Shown: one piece after another, positions 24,855 through 34,711 of the stretch
Position numbering within the stretch: the stretch's first letter is position 1
Layout: each line of letters starts with the position of its first letter
Notes under the pieces: model-generated
The model's input: the letters and a program-made list of their open reading frames with translations, nothing else
Databases searched by the model: none
Told to the model about the DNA's origin: nothing
Program-made: the position numbers and the translations under genes
Assembly: GCA_965659665.1 (NCBI GenBank)
Contig: CBFHWU010000007.1
Location: forward strand, 1 to 64,000
Length of the DNA stretch: 64,000 nucleotides
Source: CBFHWU01 sp965659665
GTDB lineage: Bacteria; Bacteroidota; Bacteroidia; Flavobacteriales; Flavobacteriaceae
Reading direction: 5' to 3'

Positions 24855-25901
24855 CTATTTTATGTATTCTATAGGCTTTTCATCAACGACTTTCTCTGAA
24901 TCAAAAAAACCTTGGTCACGCATCCATTCATCAGAATAAATTTTGCTCATATATCGAGAGCCATGATCACAGAAAATAACCACAACTTTGGAATTTTCAT
25001 CAAAAAATTGATTTTTTTCATTGAGTTGTTTTATCGCCTGAATGGCTGCCCCTGAAGTGTAGCCTACAAATAATCCTTCAGTCCTTGCGATATTACGAGC
25101 AGCATGAGCACTTTCTTCATCCGAAACTTTTTCAAAAAAATCGATTACATCAAAGTCAGTTACACTAGGAATTAGATTTTTACCTAAACCCTCAATCCTG
25201 TAAGGGTATATTTCATTTTCGTCAAATTCTTGAGTTTCATGAAATTTTTTAAGGATGGATCCATAAGCGTCTACCCCTATTATTTTAACCTCTTTGTTTT
25301 GAGATTTTAAATATTTACCTATACCAGAAATAGTTCCTCCTGTACCGCTAGCAGCAACAAGATGGGTGATTTGACCTCCTGTTTGTTCCCATATTTCAGG
25401 TCCAGTGGTCATAAAATGGGCTTCGGAATTAAGATCATTAAAATATTGGTTAATATAAACTGAACCTTTAATTTCACTGTGTAAGCGTTTAGCAACTTGA
25501 TAGTATGAACGGGGATCATCTGCGCTCACATGACCAGGGCAAACATACACTTTAGCTCCAATGGAGCGAAGCATATCTATCTTGTCGGGTGATGATTTTG
25601 AAGTAACCGCCAAAATACATTCATATCCTTTGATGATACTCACCATAGCTAAACTAAATCCAGTATTTCCAGAAGTGGTTTCAATGATGGTATCACCTGG
25701 CTTAATAATCCCTTTTTTTTCAGCCTGATCTATAATATGAAGGGCAATTCGATCTTTGTTGGAATGTCCAGGGTTGAATGCTTCAAGTTTGGCATAATAA
25801 GAACCTATAAAAGGTTGAGTGATCGTGTTTAGTTTTATCAATGGGGTCTTGCCTATGAGCCCAAGTACACTATCGTAAGCGTCTATTTTTTTTGTAGTCA
25901 T
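24855..25901 (-). CDS. Cysteine synthase-family PLP enzyme, candidate cysteate synthase
   Basis: This 348-residue fold-type II PLP enzyme has the lysine motif [10 protein letters not shown] (Lys49), the substrate loop TTSGNTGFS, and the phosphate-binding GTGGTISG. Cysteine synthase A proteins normally read NPGGSVKDR, so the GH in place of GG is a visible change near the PLP lysine. The C-terminal extension ([20 protein letters not shown]) is also unlike CysK. Its neighbour is an AONS-type acyltransferase, which suggests it makes cysteate for sulfonolipids. Plain cysteine synthase or cystathionine beta-synthase activity remains possible. Confidence 0.75.
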   Translation of the reverse strand: MTTKKIDAYDSVLGLIGKTPLIKLNTITQPFIGSYYAKLEAFNPGHSNKDRIALHIIDQAEKKGIIKPGDTIIETTSGNTGFSLAMVSIIKGYECILAVTSKSSPDKIDMLRSIGAKVYVCPGHVSADDPRSYYQVAKRLHSEIKGSVYINQYFNDLNSEAHFMTTGPEIWEQTGGQITHLVAASGTGGTISGIGKYLKSQNKEVKIIGVDAYGSILKKFHETQEFDENEIYPYRIEGLGKNLIPSVTDFDVIDFFEKVSDEESAHAARNIARTEGLFVGYTSGAAIQAIKQLNEKNQFFDENSKVVVIFCDHGSRYMSKIYSDEWMRDQGFFDSEKVVDEKPIEYIK

Positions 25902-25935
25902 ATCAATACATACCTTTAGGCATGTTTTTATGGAT

Positions 25936-25963
25936 CAAAAATAACAAAATTTTACTATTTCAA
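25936..25963 (-). promoter_or_regulatory. Promoter of the cysteine-synthase-like gene
   Basis: On the minus strand TTG (25963-25961), 17 bases, then TATTTTTG (25943-25936) matches the lineage consensus exactly. Transcription would begin near 25931 and leave a leader of about 30 bases. It lies between the end of the peptidase gene and the start at 25901, so the PLP-enzyme pair can be transcribed separately. Confidence 0.6.
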
Positions 25964-25968
25964 AAAAG

Positions 25969-28023
25969 TTAATCTATAGATTCTAACATGAGGATGAAAG
26001 CATACTCCATTGCTATTTCTTTTAAAGCCTCAAAACGACCAGATGCTCCACCATGACCTGCAAGCATATTGGTATGCAATAAAATCAAATTTTTACTCGT
26101 AGTAAATTCACGAAGTTTAGCCACCCATTTGGTAGGCTCCCAATATTGCACTTGTGAATCGTGTAATCCTGAAGTTACCAGCAGGTTAGGGTATGATTTT
26201 CTTTCTACATTGTCGTAGGGGGAGTATGACTTTATGTAATCGTAATATTGTTTATCATTGGGGTTTCCCCACTCGTCATATTCACCCGTAGTTAATGGAA
26301 TTGTATCATCAAACATGGTCGTGAGAACATCAACAAAAGGAACAGCAGCTATGACTCCATTATAAATTTCAGGTTCCATATTTATTACCGTTCCCATTAA
26401 TAATCCTCCTGCTGATCCACCCATGGCATATAAATGATTAGGAGAAGTATAATGTTGCTCAATCAAAAATTTAGAACACCAAATAAAATCATAAAAAGTA
26501 TTTTTCTTAAAAAGTAATCGTCCATTTTCGTACCATGAACGGCCCATATATTCACCGCCTCTTATGTGGGCAATACCAAACACAAATCCACGATCCAATA
26601 AACTTAAACGCACAGAAGAAAAGTAGGGATCTACAGTATGTCCATAAGCACCATAACCATATAAAAGAAAGGGGGTGTGTTTTGTTAATAGGGTATCTCT
26701 TCTACGCACTACAGAAATAGGTATTTTAACCCCATCCTTTGAAGGAGCCCATAAACGTTCCGCAATATAATTTTGTTCATCAAACGAACCTCCTAAGATT
26801 TCTTGCTTCTTTTTGACTTCAATAGTTTTGTTTTCCATATTGAAATTAATTACGGAGGCCGGAGTAGTTAGAGAAGAGTAGTGATATTGCAATTCGGCGG
26901 TATCAAATGCAATATTAACTCCTAGTGAAGCAGTATAAGTTTCGTTATCAAAAGGCATATAAAAGTTATCTGACCCATCCCAACGCTGAATTTGAATTTG
27001 AATTAGCCCTTGGTGACGTTCGACGATCACAAGATAGTCTTTGAATATTTCAATTGCCTCAATCATCACATCCTCTCGGTGATCTATAATCGTTTGCCAA
27101 TTTGATTTAGAAGTATCAGTTAATGTACTTTTCATGAGTTTGAAATTCGTGGCTCCATCAGCATTGGTGACCACATAAAAAGAACCTTTGTAATGCGAAA
27201 CAGCATACTCCAGCCCTCTTTGACGTTGATGAAAAATTTGAAAAGATTTTTCAGGAGTTCGAGAAGATAAAAAACGTACCTCAGTGGTCATCGTACTGCC
27301 CGAAACAATAAATATATATTCCTCTGATTTGGAATTATACACCTGTGCATAAAACTGTGGATCCTTTTCGTGAAACACTAAAATATCGTCTTTAACCGCA
27401 CTGTAAAGTTTGTGATAAAATACTTTATCACTTCTCAGCGTTTTACTGTCCTTTGTCGTGTAAAATAGTGTTAAACTATCAGCTGCCCATGTAGATAATC
27501 CAACTGTATTAGGAATTTGTTCCTTGAAAAATTCTCCTGTTTTTAAATCTTTTATATACAATGTGTACATACGTCGAGACACATTGTCTACCCCGTAAGC
27601 CATTTTAGTATTATCAGGGCTAATATTTATCCCTGTCACATTGAAATAATCGTATCCTTCCGCTAATTCATTAACATCAATTAATAATTCTTCTTCCGCA
27701 TTTAGATCAAGATATTTTCGTGTATAAATGGGGTAATCTTTGCCTTTTTCAAATCGTTTTAAATACCAATATTCATTGTAATAGTAAGGAACCGAACTGT
27801 CATCTTCTTTTACACGGGCTTTCATTTCCGAAAATAATTCGGTTTGCAGATTGTCAGTGGTTACAAGTTGATGCTGAGTAAATTCGTTTTCAGCATCTAA
27901 GTATTCCATAACCTCACTATTATCTCTATTATTCAGCCAATAATAAGGATCATTGCGAGTGTCATTATGATGGGTTAAACGATGATCTTTTTTTGGGGCT
28001 TTTGGTGGTGTTCGCTTTGTCAT
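25969..28023 (-). CDS. S9 family oligopeptidase B-like serine peptidase
   Basis: This prolyl-oligopeptidase-fold enzyme has 684 residues when started at the ATG at 28023 (MTKRTPPKAPKKDHRL). An ATG 36 bases further upstream lies beyond a good promoter element, so it is rejected. The N-terminal beta-propeller is followed by the alpha/beta hydrolase domain with GGSAGG (Ser537), Asp622 in GLHDSQV and His657 in AGHGG as the triad. Oligopeptidase B cuts short peptides after basic residues. No signal peptide is seen, so it is probably cytoplasmic. Confidence 0.9.
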   Translation of the reverse strand: MTKRTPPKAPKKDHRLTHHNDTRNDPYYWLNNRDNSEVMEYLDAENEFTQHQLVTTDNLQTELFSEMKARVKEDDSSVPYYYNEYWYLKRFEKGKDYPIYTRKYLDLNAEEELLIDVNELAEGYDYFNVTGINISPDNTKMAYGVDNVSRRMYTLYIKDLKTGEFFKEQIPNTVGLSTWAADSLTLFYTTKDSKTLRSDKVFYHKLYSAVKDDILVFHEKDPQFYAQVYNSKSEEYIFIVSGSTMTTEVRFLSSRTPEKSFQIFHQRQRGLEYAVSHYKGSFYVVTNADGATNFKLMKSTLTDTSKSNWQTIIDHREDVMIEAIEIFKDYLVIVERHQGLIQIQIQRWDGSDNFYMPFDNETYTASLGVNIAFDTAELQYHYSSLTTPASVINFNMENKTIEVKKKQEILGGSFDEQNYIAERLWAPSKDGVKIPISVVRRRDTLLTKHTPFLLYGYGAYGHTVDPYFSSVRLSLLDRGFVFGIAHIRGGEYMGRSWYENGRLLFKKNTFYDFIWCSKFLIEQHYTSPNHLYAMGGSAGGLLMGTVINMEPEIYNGVIAAVPFVDVLTTMFDDTIPLTTGEYDEWGNPNDKQYYDYIKSYSPYDNVERKSYPNLLVTSGLHDSQVQYWEPTKWVAKLREFTTSKNLILLHTNMLAGHGGASGRFEALKEIAMEYAFILMLESID

Positions 28024-28042
28024 GTTCACTTTAAATATTATG

Positions 28043-28050
28043 CAAATGTA
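28043..28050 (-). promoter_or_regulatory. -7 promoter element of the S9 peptidase gene
   Basis: The minus strand reads TACATTTG, an exact TAnnTTTG match, leaving a leader of about 15 bases to the ATG at 28023. No TTG lies at the usual distance upstream. The element supports the shorter reading of the gene. Confidence 0.45.
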
Positions 28051-28108
28051 AAACTTCAAAGCTGGAATTGTATATCAGATTTATATTATTAGTTTTACAA
28101 AAAAAAAA

Positions 28109-29213
28109 ATGATAACTCATGATCAAATTAAAAATCTTATTGAACGCCTTGGTGCGTTAAGGAGGTATCTTTGACATAGATGCTAAACAAATCGAAATTC
28201 GAAATAAAGAAGAAAAAACCTTAGACCCAGACTTTTGGAACAATTCAAAACAAGCTGAACGCTATATGCGTGATTTACGTTCTATCAAACAATGGGTGAT
28301 TGACTACGAAAAAGCGGAACAATTTTTAGGTGACGTCGAAGTTCTCTATGAGTTTTACAAATCAGAAGAAGCTAGTTTGGAAGAATTAACTATACAATAT
28401 AAGACTACATTGCATCATTTTGAAAATTTAGAGTTTAAAAATATGCTATCAGAAGAGGGAGATTCTTTAAGTGCTGTTATTCAGATTACCGCTGGAGCAG
28501 GAGGAACTGAGAGTTGTGATTGGGCCTCTATGTTAATGAGAATGTATGTGATGTGGGCTGAAAAAAATAATTTTAAAATACGTGAACTCAATCATCAAAC
28601 AGGAGATGTAGCAGGGATTAAAACGGTAACGCTTGAAATTGAAGGGGATTATGCCTTTGGCTGGCTGAAAGGCGAAAATGGAGTTCATCGCCTCGTTCGT
28701 ATTTCCCCTTTTGACAGTAACGCAAAACGACACACAAGTTTCGCTTCCGTTTACGTCTATCCGCTTGTAGATGATACCATAGACATTGAAATTAATCCTG
28801 CAGATATTGAAATCACTACGGCACGTTCAAGTGGTGCTGGAGGCCAAAATGTAAATAAAGTTGAAACCAAAGTTCAGTTGGTACACAAACCTTCTGGTAT
28901 TCAGATTTCATGTTCCGAGACAAGATCTCAACATGACAACCGAGATCGCGCCATGCAAATGCTTCGTTCACAACTTTATGAAATTGAACTTCAAAAGCGT
29001 TTAGAAGCCCGAAGTGATATTGAATCCAATAAAAAGAAAATTGAGTGGGGCTCTCAAATTAGAAATTACGTATTACACCCCTATAAATTAGTCAAAGACG
29101 TAAGAAGTCAGTACGAATCTGCTGCTGTTGATGATGTTCTTAATGGAGAATTAAACCCTTTTTTAAAATCTTATTTAATGTCAAATAAAAACGAAATTTC
29201 CAACGAGTTATGA
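28109..29213 (+). CDS. prfB: Peptide chain release factor 2, with programmed +1 frameshift
   Basis: RF2 terminates translation at UGA and UAA. The gene is in two frames. From the ATG at 28109, 21 codons lead to an in-frame TGA (28172-28174) inside CTTTGAC. An internal Shine-Dalgarno AGGAGG lies at 28160-28165. Shifting +1 at CTT resumes at GAC (28173) and gives a 367-residue protein, close to E. coli RF2 (365). The GAGGxE-type hydrolysis motif is present as [11 protein letters not shown], and the stop-codon recognition region follows. Low RF2 favours the frameshift, giving autoregulation. A shorter ATG at 28266 would delete the first domain and is not the real start. Confidence 0.95.
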
Positions 29214-29830
29214 AAATAAAAAATGTCATTTTTGACCTAGGAGGCGTACTTATCGATTGGAATCCTGAATATGTTTACCTCAAAGAGTTTAGAGGGAATC
29301 GAGAGAAAATGAAATGGTTTTTCGACCATGTTTGTACACACGATTGGAATGAACAACAAGATGCAGGAATTTCAATGAAAACAGCAACTGAAGAGCGTGT
29401 GGCGCTATTTCCCGAATATGAAGATTTAATTCGAATGTTTTATGGTCGATGGGAAGAAATGTTAGGATATGAAATTACAGAATCCGTTGAAATCCTAAAC
29501 TCATTGCGTCAAAACCCTTCTATTAATTTGTATGCACTAACAAATTGGAGCCATGAAACTTTTCCTGTCGCCTTACAGCGATTTGAGTTTTTATCTTGGT
29601 TTAAGGGGATTGTTGTTTCTGGAGCAGAAAAATTAATCAAACCCGATCCTAAAATCTATGAATTAATTTTAAATAGATACCATTTGGTAGCCTCTGAGAG
29701 TATCTTTATTGATGATCGGTTAGCTAACACGCAAGGGGCTGAAAAGGTTGGAATTCAAGGCATTCATTTTACTAATGCTAAATCGCTTCAACAATCCCTT
29801 CAAACTTTAATTCACAAAAATCATATTTAA
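29210..29830 (+). CDS. HAD-family phosphatase (YihX-like)
   Basis: This HAD-superfamily hydrolase of 206 residues has motif I at [12 protein letters not shown] (nucleophile aspartate in FDLGG), motif II at ALTNWS, a lysine in [12 protein letters not shown] and the motif IV acidic pair in FIDDRLAN. The helical cap inserted after motif I is like that of sugar-phosphate phosphatases such as E. coli YihX (glucose-1-phosphate phosphatase). The substrate cannot be fixed from sequence. It overlaps prfB by four bases. Confidence 0.85.
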   Translation: MKIKNVIFDLGGVLIDWNPEYVYLKEFRGNREKMKWFFDHVCTHDWNEQQDAGISMKTATEERVALFPEYEDLIRMFYGRWEEMLGYEITESVEILNSLRQNPSINLYALTNWSHETFPVALQRFEFLSWFKGIVVSGAEKLIKPDPKIYELILNRYHLVASESIFIDDRLANTQGAEKVGIQGIHFTNAKSLQQSLQTLIHKNHI

Positions 29831-29845
29831 ATTTATTTCAAAAAA

Positions 29846-32266
29846 ATGAAAAAAATAATTTTTATTCTCATTCTTTCAAGTCAAGTATTAATTTCACAAA
29901 CGAACAATAAAAGTAAACTTGAGGGTAAAATTCAAGATGAGATCACAGAGGAACCATTAGCTTATGCCTCTATGATTTTGTATAAACCTAGTTCAGAAGA
30001 GATTGTAAGCGGAGGCATTTCAGATGAAAATGGAAATTTTGAAATTGAAGTAAAAAACGGAAAATATGATGTAAGAATTGAATATATAAGTTTTAAACCT
30101 TATGCGATAAAAGATTTGGTTTTAACTTCCTCAAAAAACTTGGGGATTATAAAATTAGCTCCAGACACCAATGAGCTTGATGGGGTAGATTTGATTGGAA
30201 GAAGTCCTGATGTTGAAATACGTCTTGACAAAAGGGTTTATAATATAGGCAACACACCCACCTCAAGAGGAGGAAATGTAGCCGATGTTCTTGAAGAGAT
30301 TCCCTCCGTTAGCGTTGATATTGACGGAAACATAGAGTTACGTGGAAATACTAATGTTCGAATTTTGGTTGATGGAAAGCCATCAGGTCTTGCAGGAGCT
30401 GGAGGTATTGATGCCTTAACCCGATTACCTGCCGATGTGATTGATAAAATAGAAGTAATTACTTCTCCATCAGCTCGTTATCAAGCGGAAGGATCTACAG
30501 GAATTATAAATATAATTTTAGCTAAAAAGAAAAATAAAGGACTCAATGGAGCATTTACGGTCGATTCTGGTCGTTATGATAGTTATTCTTCTTCTGCCAG
30601 TATCAACTACAGAACAAATTCTTTTAATTTATTTACCAATTCTGGCCTTCAAGATAAAACTGATTTAGGGAACGCCCTTGGGAATAATGAATATCTTTTT
30701 CCGCGAGATGAGTATAATGTATTTGAAGAAAAACGGGCCTTTGAAAGAAATAGAAAAGGGTATAATCTCAATGTGGGAATCGATTTATTTTTAAGCAAAA
30801 AAACCACCCTTACTGCATCCGTGTACTATAACGACCGAGAGGGTGATGATCATACTGAAACGGATCAAAAACAATTATCTGTAACTGCGCCCAATATCGT
30901 TTCTGTAAGGAACGAAAATGAAAAAGATTTATCCATAAATCGTCAAATTTCATTAAACCTCACACACAATTTTGATGAAAAAGGACACAAAATTACACTT
31001 GATTATCAACGAGAGTCCAACACACAAGATGAACAAACTTTTCTTCAATCCATTCAACTTGAACCCGATAATCTTTATCAACCTTTGGAACGAAATTATA
31101 CCGATCAAGAGGAAGAATCAAGTCTTTACCAAATTGATTACGTTTGGCCCATAAATAAGAACCAACAATTCGAAGCGGGTTATCGAGGAGAGTTTTTAGA
31201 CCGACCCATTGATTTTTTAGTTGATTTTCAAAATGATCAAGGGGGGTTTGATGTCGATAATAATCTTTCAAATACACTTGATTACAAACAAGACATTAAT
31301 GCCTTTTACACGCAATATGGGATCAAAAAAAATAAATTATCTTTTTTATTAGGTCTTCGACTAGAGGATTCTAACGTTGAAATTTTTCAAGAGGAATTTA
31401 GTTCGTTAAAAAACTACACTGATTTTTTTCCAACTTTAAATATTGGTTATCAAATAAATGACCAAGAGAGTTTAACTCTCGGATATAATCGTAGAATATC
31501 ACGACCACGTGAAAGGGAATTAAATCCATTTCAATCAAGAACAAGTCAAACAAGTACATGGCAAGGAAATCCAGACCTTAATCCAAGTTATTCAAATGGG
31601 CTTGACTTGGGATATTTAAAACAATTTAAAAAAGTTTCGATCGGAGGTTCTCTTTACTTTAGACGAACTACAGACGCACGCACACGCATTACAGAACAAA
31701 CGGGAGAAACAGCTATTGTAAATGGTATCGAATTACCAATTTTAACACGAAAGCCTGTTAACTTAGGAACAAATGACCAGTATGGAGTAGAAGTTAATAG
31801 TTCCATTCGTTTTACACCAAAATGGAGAACTAATCTGAATGTGAATTTTTATCGACAAGTCGAAGAAGGATTCTACAACAACATTGATTATGGGTCTGAA
31901 AATAGCAGATGGTCAGGACGATTAAACAACACACTTACGTTCCCTTATGGGATTTCCTCGCAATTTTCTTTGAATTATAGAGGGCCAAATGAATCTGCAT
32001 TTGGAAAAAGTAAAGCGTTTTGGTCATCTAATTTAGCTTTCAGTAAAGAAATCCTAAAAGATAACGCTACCATAACCTTAAATTTCAGAGATGTATTTAA
32101 CACTTCTAAGTACCGATTTACGACCTACACAGAGGGGGTAAAATCATACATTGAGTACCAAAGAACAAGCCCAACATACAACTTGAGTTTCACCTACAGA
32201 TTTAAGAGGGAAAAGCAAAAAAACTACAACAGAAATAATGGTTATAGTGGAGAAATGGAATTTTAA
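29846..32266 (+). CDS. Outer-membrane beta-barrel protein with carboxypeptidase-regulatory-like domain (TonB-dependent receptor-like)
   Basis: This protein of 806 residues has an N-terminal signal peptide (about 1-18), then a CarboxypepD-regulatory-like domain (about 24-105) and a plug domain containing DVLEEIPSVSVDIDGNIELRG and LPADVIDKIEVITSPSARYQAEG. A long barrel of the OMP_b-brl_3 type follows and ends in an aromatic strand (GYSGEMEF). It is not a SusC protein: no SusD partner follows and the length is shorter than the usual 1000. Such receptors take up siderophores or peptides or serve in envelope functions. The ligand is unknown. Confidence 0.88.
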   Translation: MKKIIFILILSSQVLISQTNNKSKLEGKIQDEITEEPLAYASMILYKPSSEEIVSGGISDENGNFEIEVKNGKYDVRIEYISFKPYAIKDLVLTSSKNLGIIKLAPDTNELDGVDLIGRSPDVEIRLDKRVYNIGNTPTSRGGNVADVLEEIPSVSVDIDGNIELRGNTNVRILVDGKPSGLAGAGGIDALTRLPADVIDKIEVITSPSARYQAEGSTGIINIILAKKKNKGLNGAFTVDSGRYDSYSSSASINYRTNSFNLFTNSGLQDKTDLGNALGNNEYLFPRDEYNVFEEKRAFERNRKGYNLNVGIDLFLSKKTTLTASVYYNDREGDDHTETDQKQLSVTAPNIVSVRNENEKDLSINRQISLNLTHNFDEKGHKITLDYQRESNTQDEQTFLQSIQLEPDNLYQPLERNYTDQEEESSLYQIDYVWPINKNQQFEAGYRGEFLDRPIDFLVDFQNDQGGFDVDNNLSNTLDYKQDINAFYTQYGIKKNKLSFLLGLRLEDSNVEIFQEEFSSLKNYTDFFPTLNIGYQINDQESLTLGYNRRISRPRERELNPFQSRTSQTSTWQGNPDLNPSYSNGLDLGYLKQFKKVSIGGSLYFRRTTDARTRITEQTGETAIVNGIELPILTRKPVNLGTNDQYGVEVNSSIRFTPKWRTNLNVNFYRQVEEGFYNNIDYGSENSRWSGRLNNTLTFPYGISSQFSLNYRGPNESAFGKSKAFWSSNLAFSKEILKDNATITLNFRDVFNTSKYRFTTYTEGVKSYIEYQRTSPTYNLSFTYRFKREKQKNYNRNNGYSGEMEF

Positions 32267-32431
32267 TTAGTCCTTTTTCTTTGCTTGACGCATTTCCTTG
32301 AAACGTTCTAACAGAGCACCCGTTAACCAAAAAGGGATAACAAATCCAATTAAAAAAATCATTAACCAAAATCCTAAAGTTAAAATGGATAAGAAGGCTA
32401 AAAAACCAAGGTATTGATCAAATTCAAACAT
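32267..32431 (-). CDS. Small membrane protein, 54 residues
   Basis: A minus-strand frame from the ATG at 32431 to the TAA at 32267 encodes 54 residues. A short acidic N-terminus (MFEFDQYL) is followed by one or two hydrophobic helices (about 8-37) and a strongly basic tail (ERFKEMRQAKKKD). The composition and clean boundaries (its stop codon abuts the stop of the receptor gene) look like a real small membrane protein, but no family is recognised. The positive C-terminal tail would lie in the cytoplasm. Confidence 0.55.
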   Translation of the reverse strand: MFEFDQYLGFLAFLSILTLGFWLMIFLIGFVIPFWLTGALLERFKEMRQAKKKD

Positions 32432-32510
32432 AGTGATTAATTTTTACAAATATATTTAAAAGATTGGTTTAACACACTCGCTTGTTTATAAATCTCAACT
32501 TGTTTTGTTG

Positions 32511-32518
32511 TAAATTTG
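32511..32518 (+). promoter_or_regulatory. -7 promoter element of fumC
   Basis: TAAATTTG is an exact TAnnTTTG match, 15 bases before the fumC ATG at 32533. I find no TTG at the usual distance upstream, so only the -7 element is claimed. Confidence 0.45.
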
Positions 32519-32532
32519 AAAAAAATTGAATC

Positions 32533-33927
32533 ATGAACTATCGCATAGAAAAAGACACCATGGGAGAGGTGAAAGTTCCTGCGGATGTCTATTGGGGTCC
32601 CCAAACTCAAAGATCCATAAATAATTTCAAAATCGGACCAAAAGGTTCCATGCCAATAGATATCATTTATGGTTTTTCGGTTTTAAAAAAAGCTGCGGCT
32701 TACACCAACTGTGAGCTTGGTATTTTAGAGCCGACGAAACGAGATTTAATTGGTCAAGTTTGTGACGAAATAAAAGCAGGTACATGGGACGATCAGTTTC
32801 CACTAGTGATTTGGCAAACAGGATCGGGTACTCAGAGTAATATGAATGTTAATGAAGTAATCGCCAACCGTGCACATGTTTTGGCTGGAAATACACTTGG
32901 TGAGGGGGAAAAAATTCTTTTACCAAACGATGATGTAAACAAATCACAATCTTCCAATGACACCTTCCCCACTGGAATGCATATTGGGATTTATAAACGT
33001 ATCATTGACACTACCCTTCCTGGAATTGAACAATTGAGAAATACGTTGCATCAAAAATCGATTGATTTTAAGGATGTAATTAAAATAGGACGAACTCATT
33101 TAATGGATGCAACACCATTGAGTCTTGGTCAAGAATTTTCAGGCTATGTTTCTCAATTAGACCATGGACTAAAAGCCCTCAAAAACACACTCCCACACCT
33201 TTCAGAACTTGCTTTAGGGGGTACAGCTGTAGGAACGGGGATCAATACACCAAAAGGCTACGCCAAAAAAGTATCAGCATATATTGCAGAATTTACTGGC
33301 CTTCCTTTTATAAGTGCTGAAAACAAATTTGAAGCTTTAGCTGCTCACGATGCATTAGTGGAAACTCATGGAGCATTACGTCAACTGTCCGTCTCACTTA
33401 ATAAAATTGCCAACGATATACGATTAATGGCAAGCGGACCGAGATCAGGAATTGGAGAAATTATTATTCCAGCTAATGAGCCTGGAAGCTCAATTATGCC
33501 TGGAAAAGTAAATCCAACACAATGTGAAGCACTCACTATGGTGTGCGCACAAGTTTTTGGAAATGATGCTACAGTTGCTTTTGCGGGGGCCCAAGGCCAT
33601 TATGAACTCAATGTATACAAGCCTGTTATGGCCGCTAATGTATTGCAATCATCTATCCTTATAGGAGATGCATGTGTAAGCTTTGAACAACACTGTGTTA
33701 GAGGAATAGAACCCAACCATAAAAGAATTAAAGAATTAGTCGATAATTCACTGATGTTGGTCACTGCGCTCAATACTAAAATTGGATACTACAAAGCTGC
33801 AGAGATCGCCAATAGAGCACATGAAGAGGGAAAAACCCTAAAGGAAGCAGCACTTGTCCTAGGATATGTTTCTGCAGAAGAATTTGATGATTGGGTTAAT
33901 CCAAAACATATGATTGGTCGTGAATAA
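32533..33927 (+). CDS. fumC: Fumarate hydratase class II
   Basis: FumC hydrates fumarate to L-malate in the citric acid cycle without an iron-sulfur cluster. The 464-residue protein has [14 protein letters not shown] [12 protein letters not shown], the [17 protein letters not shown] loop and the family signature [16 protein letters not shown], whose serine acts as catalytic base. The length matches E. coli FumC (467). The following GNAT gene starts inside its last codons. Confidence 0.96.
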   Translation: MNYRIEKDTMGEVKVPADVYWGPQTQRSINNFKIGPKGSMPIDIIYGFSVLKKAAAYTNCELGILEPTKRDLIGQVCDEIKAGTWDDQFPLVIWQTGSGTQSNMNVNEVIANRAHVLAGNTLGEGEKILLPNDDVNKSQSSNDTFPTGMHIGIYKRIIDTTLPGIEQLRNTLHQKSIDFKDVIKIGRTHLMDATPLSLGQEFSGYVSQLDHGLKALKNTLPHLSELALGGTAVGTGINTPKGYAKKVSAYIAEFTGLPFISAENKFEALAAHDALVETHGALRQLSVSLNKIANDIRLMASGPRSGIGEIIIPANEPGSSIMPGKVNPTQCEALTMVCAQVFGNDATVAFAGAQGHYELNVYKPVMAANVLQSSILIGDACVSFEQHCVRGIEPNHKRIKELVDNSLMLVTALNTKIGYYKAAEIANRAHEEGKTLKEAALVLGYVSAEEFDDWVNPKHMIGRE

Positions 33928-34390
33928 TGTTTTAGAAATCATACCATTTAAACCATTGTATGCTGAGGATTTTAAGAACCTGAATATCGAATGGTTAAAA
34001 AAATATTTTACTGTTGAACCCTATGATGCTCTGTTACTTGAAGATTGTGAAAGTGAAATTATAGCAAAAGGAGGTGTTATTTTTTTTGGGAAGATTAGTG
34101 AAGTCATTATTGGTACCTATGCTCTTATTTACAAAGAAAAATATACCATGGAACTCGCTAAAATGGCCATTACCGAGACCCATCAGAATAAAGGATATGG
34201 GCAAAATCTATTAAAACACGCCATTAATTATGCCAAAAAAAAAGGGCAAAAAAACCTGATCTTATATTCCAATCGAAAACTGAACAACTCCATTTATCTG
34301 TATCGTAAATATGGCTTTGTTGAAATTCCCATTGAAGAAAACAATCCTTATGCCAGAGGAAATATAAAAATGATCTTGAAGTTTAATTGA
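33914..34390 (+). CDS. GNAT-family N-acetyltransferase
   Basis: This GCN5-related acetyltransferase has about 158 residues if started at TTG 33914, or 156 from the GTG at 33920. There is no ATG in a suitable place. The acetyl-CoA loop is [18 protein letters not shown] (the Q/RxxGxG/A motif as QNKGYG), followed by [19 protein letters not shown], typical of motif B. The start overlaps the end of fumC. The acceptor substrate is unknown. Confidence 0.85.
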   Translation: MVVNNVLEIIPFKPLYAEDFKNLNIEWLKKYFTVEPYDALLLEDCESEIIAKGGVIFFGKISEVIIGTYALIYKEKYTMELAKMAITETHQNKGYGQNLLKHAINYAKKKGQKNLILYSNRKLNNSIYLYRKYGFVEIPIEENNPYARGNIKMILKFN

Positions 34391-34402
34391 TCGCCATTAA
34401 AA

Positions 34403-34582
34403 TTACACCCTTCCTTTAAGCGCGTTAAACGCCCAGCCTACAGCAATGAAACCTGTTCCTGCAACACTAAAACCAATAGCGTATTCTTTGTATTTAATTA
34501 CACCAAGCAAAACAAGCGCTATTCCTAGCAGAGTTAAGATTAAAGAGGCCCAACCGAAAATAATATTTTTGTCTAGTTTCAT
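34403..34582 (-). CDS. Small two-helix membrane protein, 59 residues
   Basis: The minus strand from the ATG at 34582 to the TAA at 34403 encodes 59 residues with two membrane helices (about 8-28 and 36-52) separated by the charged turn KYKEYA, ending in FNALKGRV. It resembles a small membrane protein family widespread in flavobacteria (CAL67264-like, by memory). No function is known. Its frame is clean, and both helices are glycine-rich. It stands alone between the GNAT gene and the end of the men operon. Confidence 0.65.
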   Translation of the reverse strand: MKLDKNIIFGWASLILTLLGIALVLLGVIKYKEYAIGFSVAGTGFIAVGWAFNALKGRV

Positions 34583-34711
34583 AATTTAAGCACAAATATC
34601 GTTAATAACTTTTAGTTTTATAAAAATATGAATATTAATTATGTATGATATTTATTGATTTTAATAAAAGTAAGCCCTAAATGCATAAAAGTTTTGACCT
34701 AAAAAATACAA
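34583..34711. other. Short intergenic stretch downstream of menE
   Basis: This A+T-rich stretch lies between the small membrane protein start and the end of menE. I see no hairpin with a T run that would serve as the menE terminator and no gene. Confidence 0.4.

Noticed and set aside
28266..29213. prfB start at the ATG at 28266
   Set aside because: The upstream in-frame sequence joined by the frameshift site gives the full RF2 length.
31501..31520. CACGTG-centred sequence in the receptor gene, considered as a parS site
   Set aside because: Only about nine of 16 positions match the usual parS palindrome, and it lies within a coding region far from parAB.
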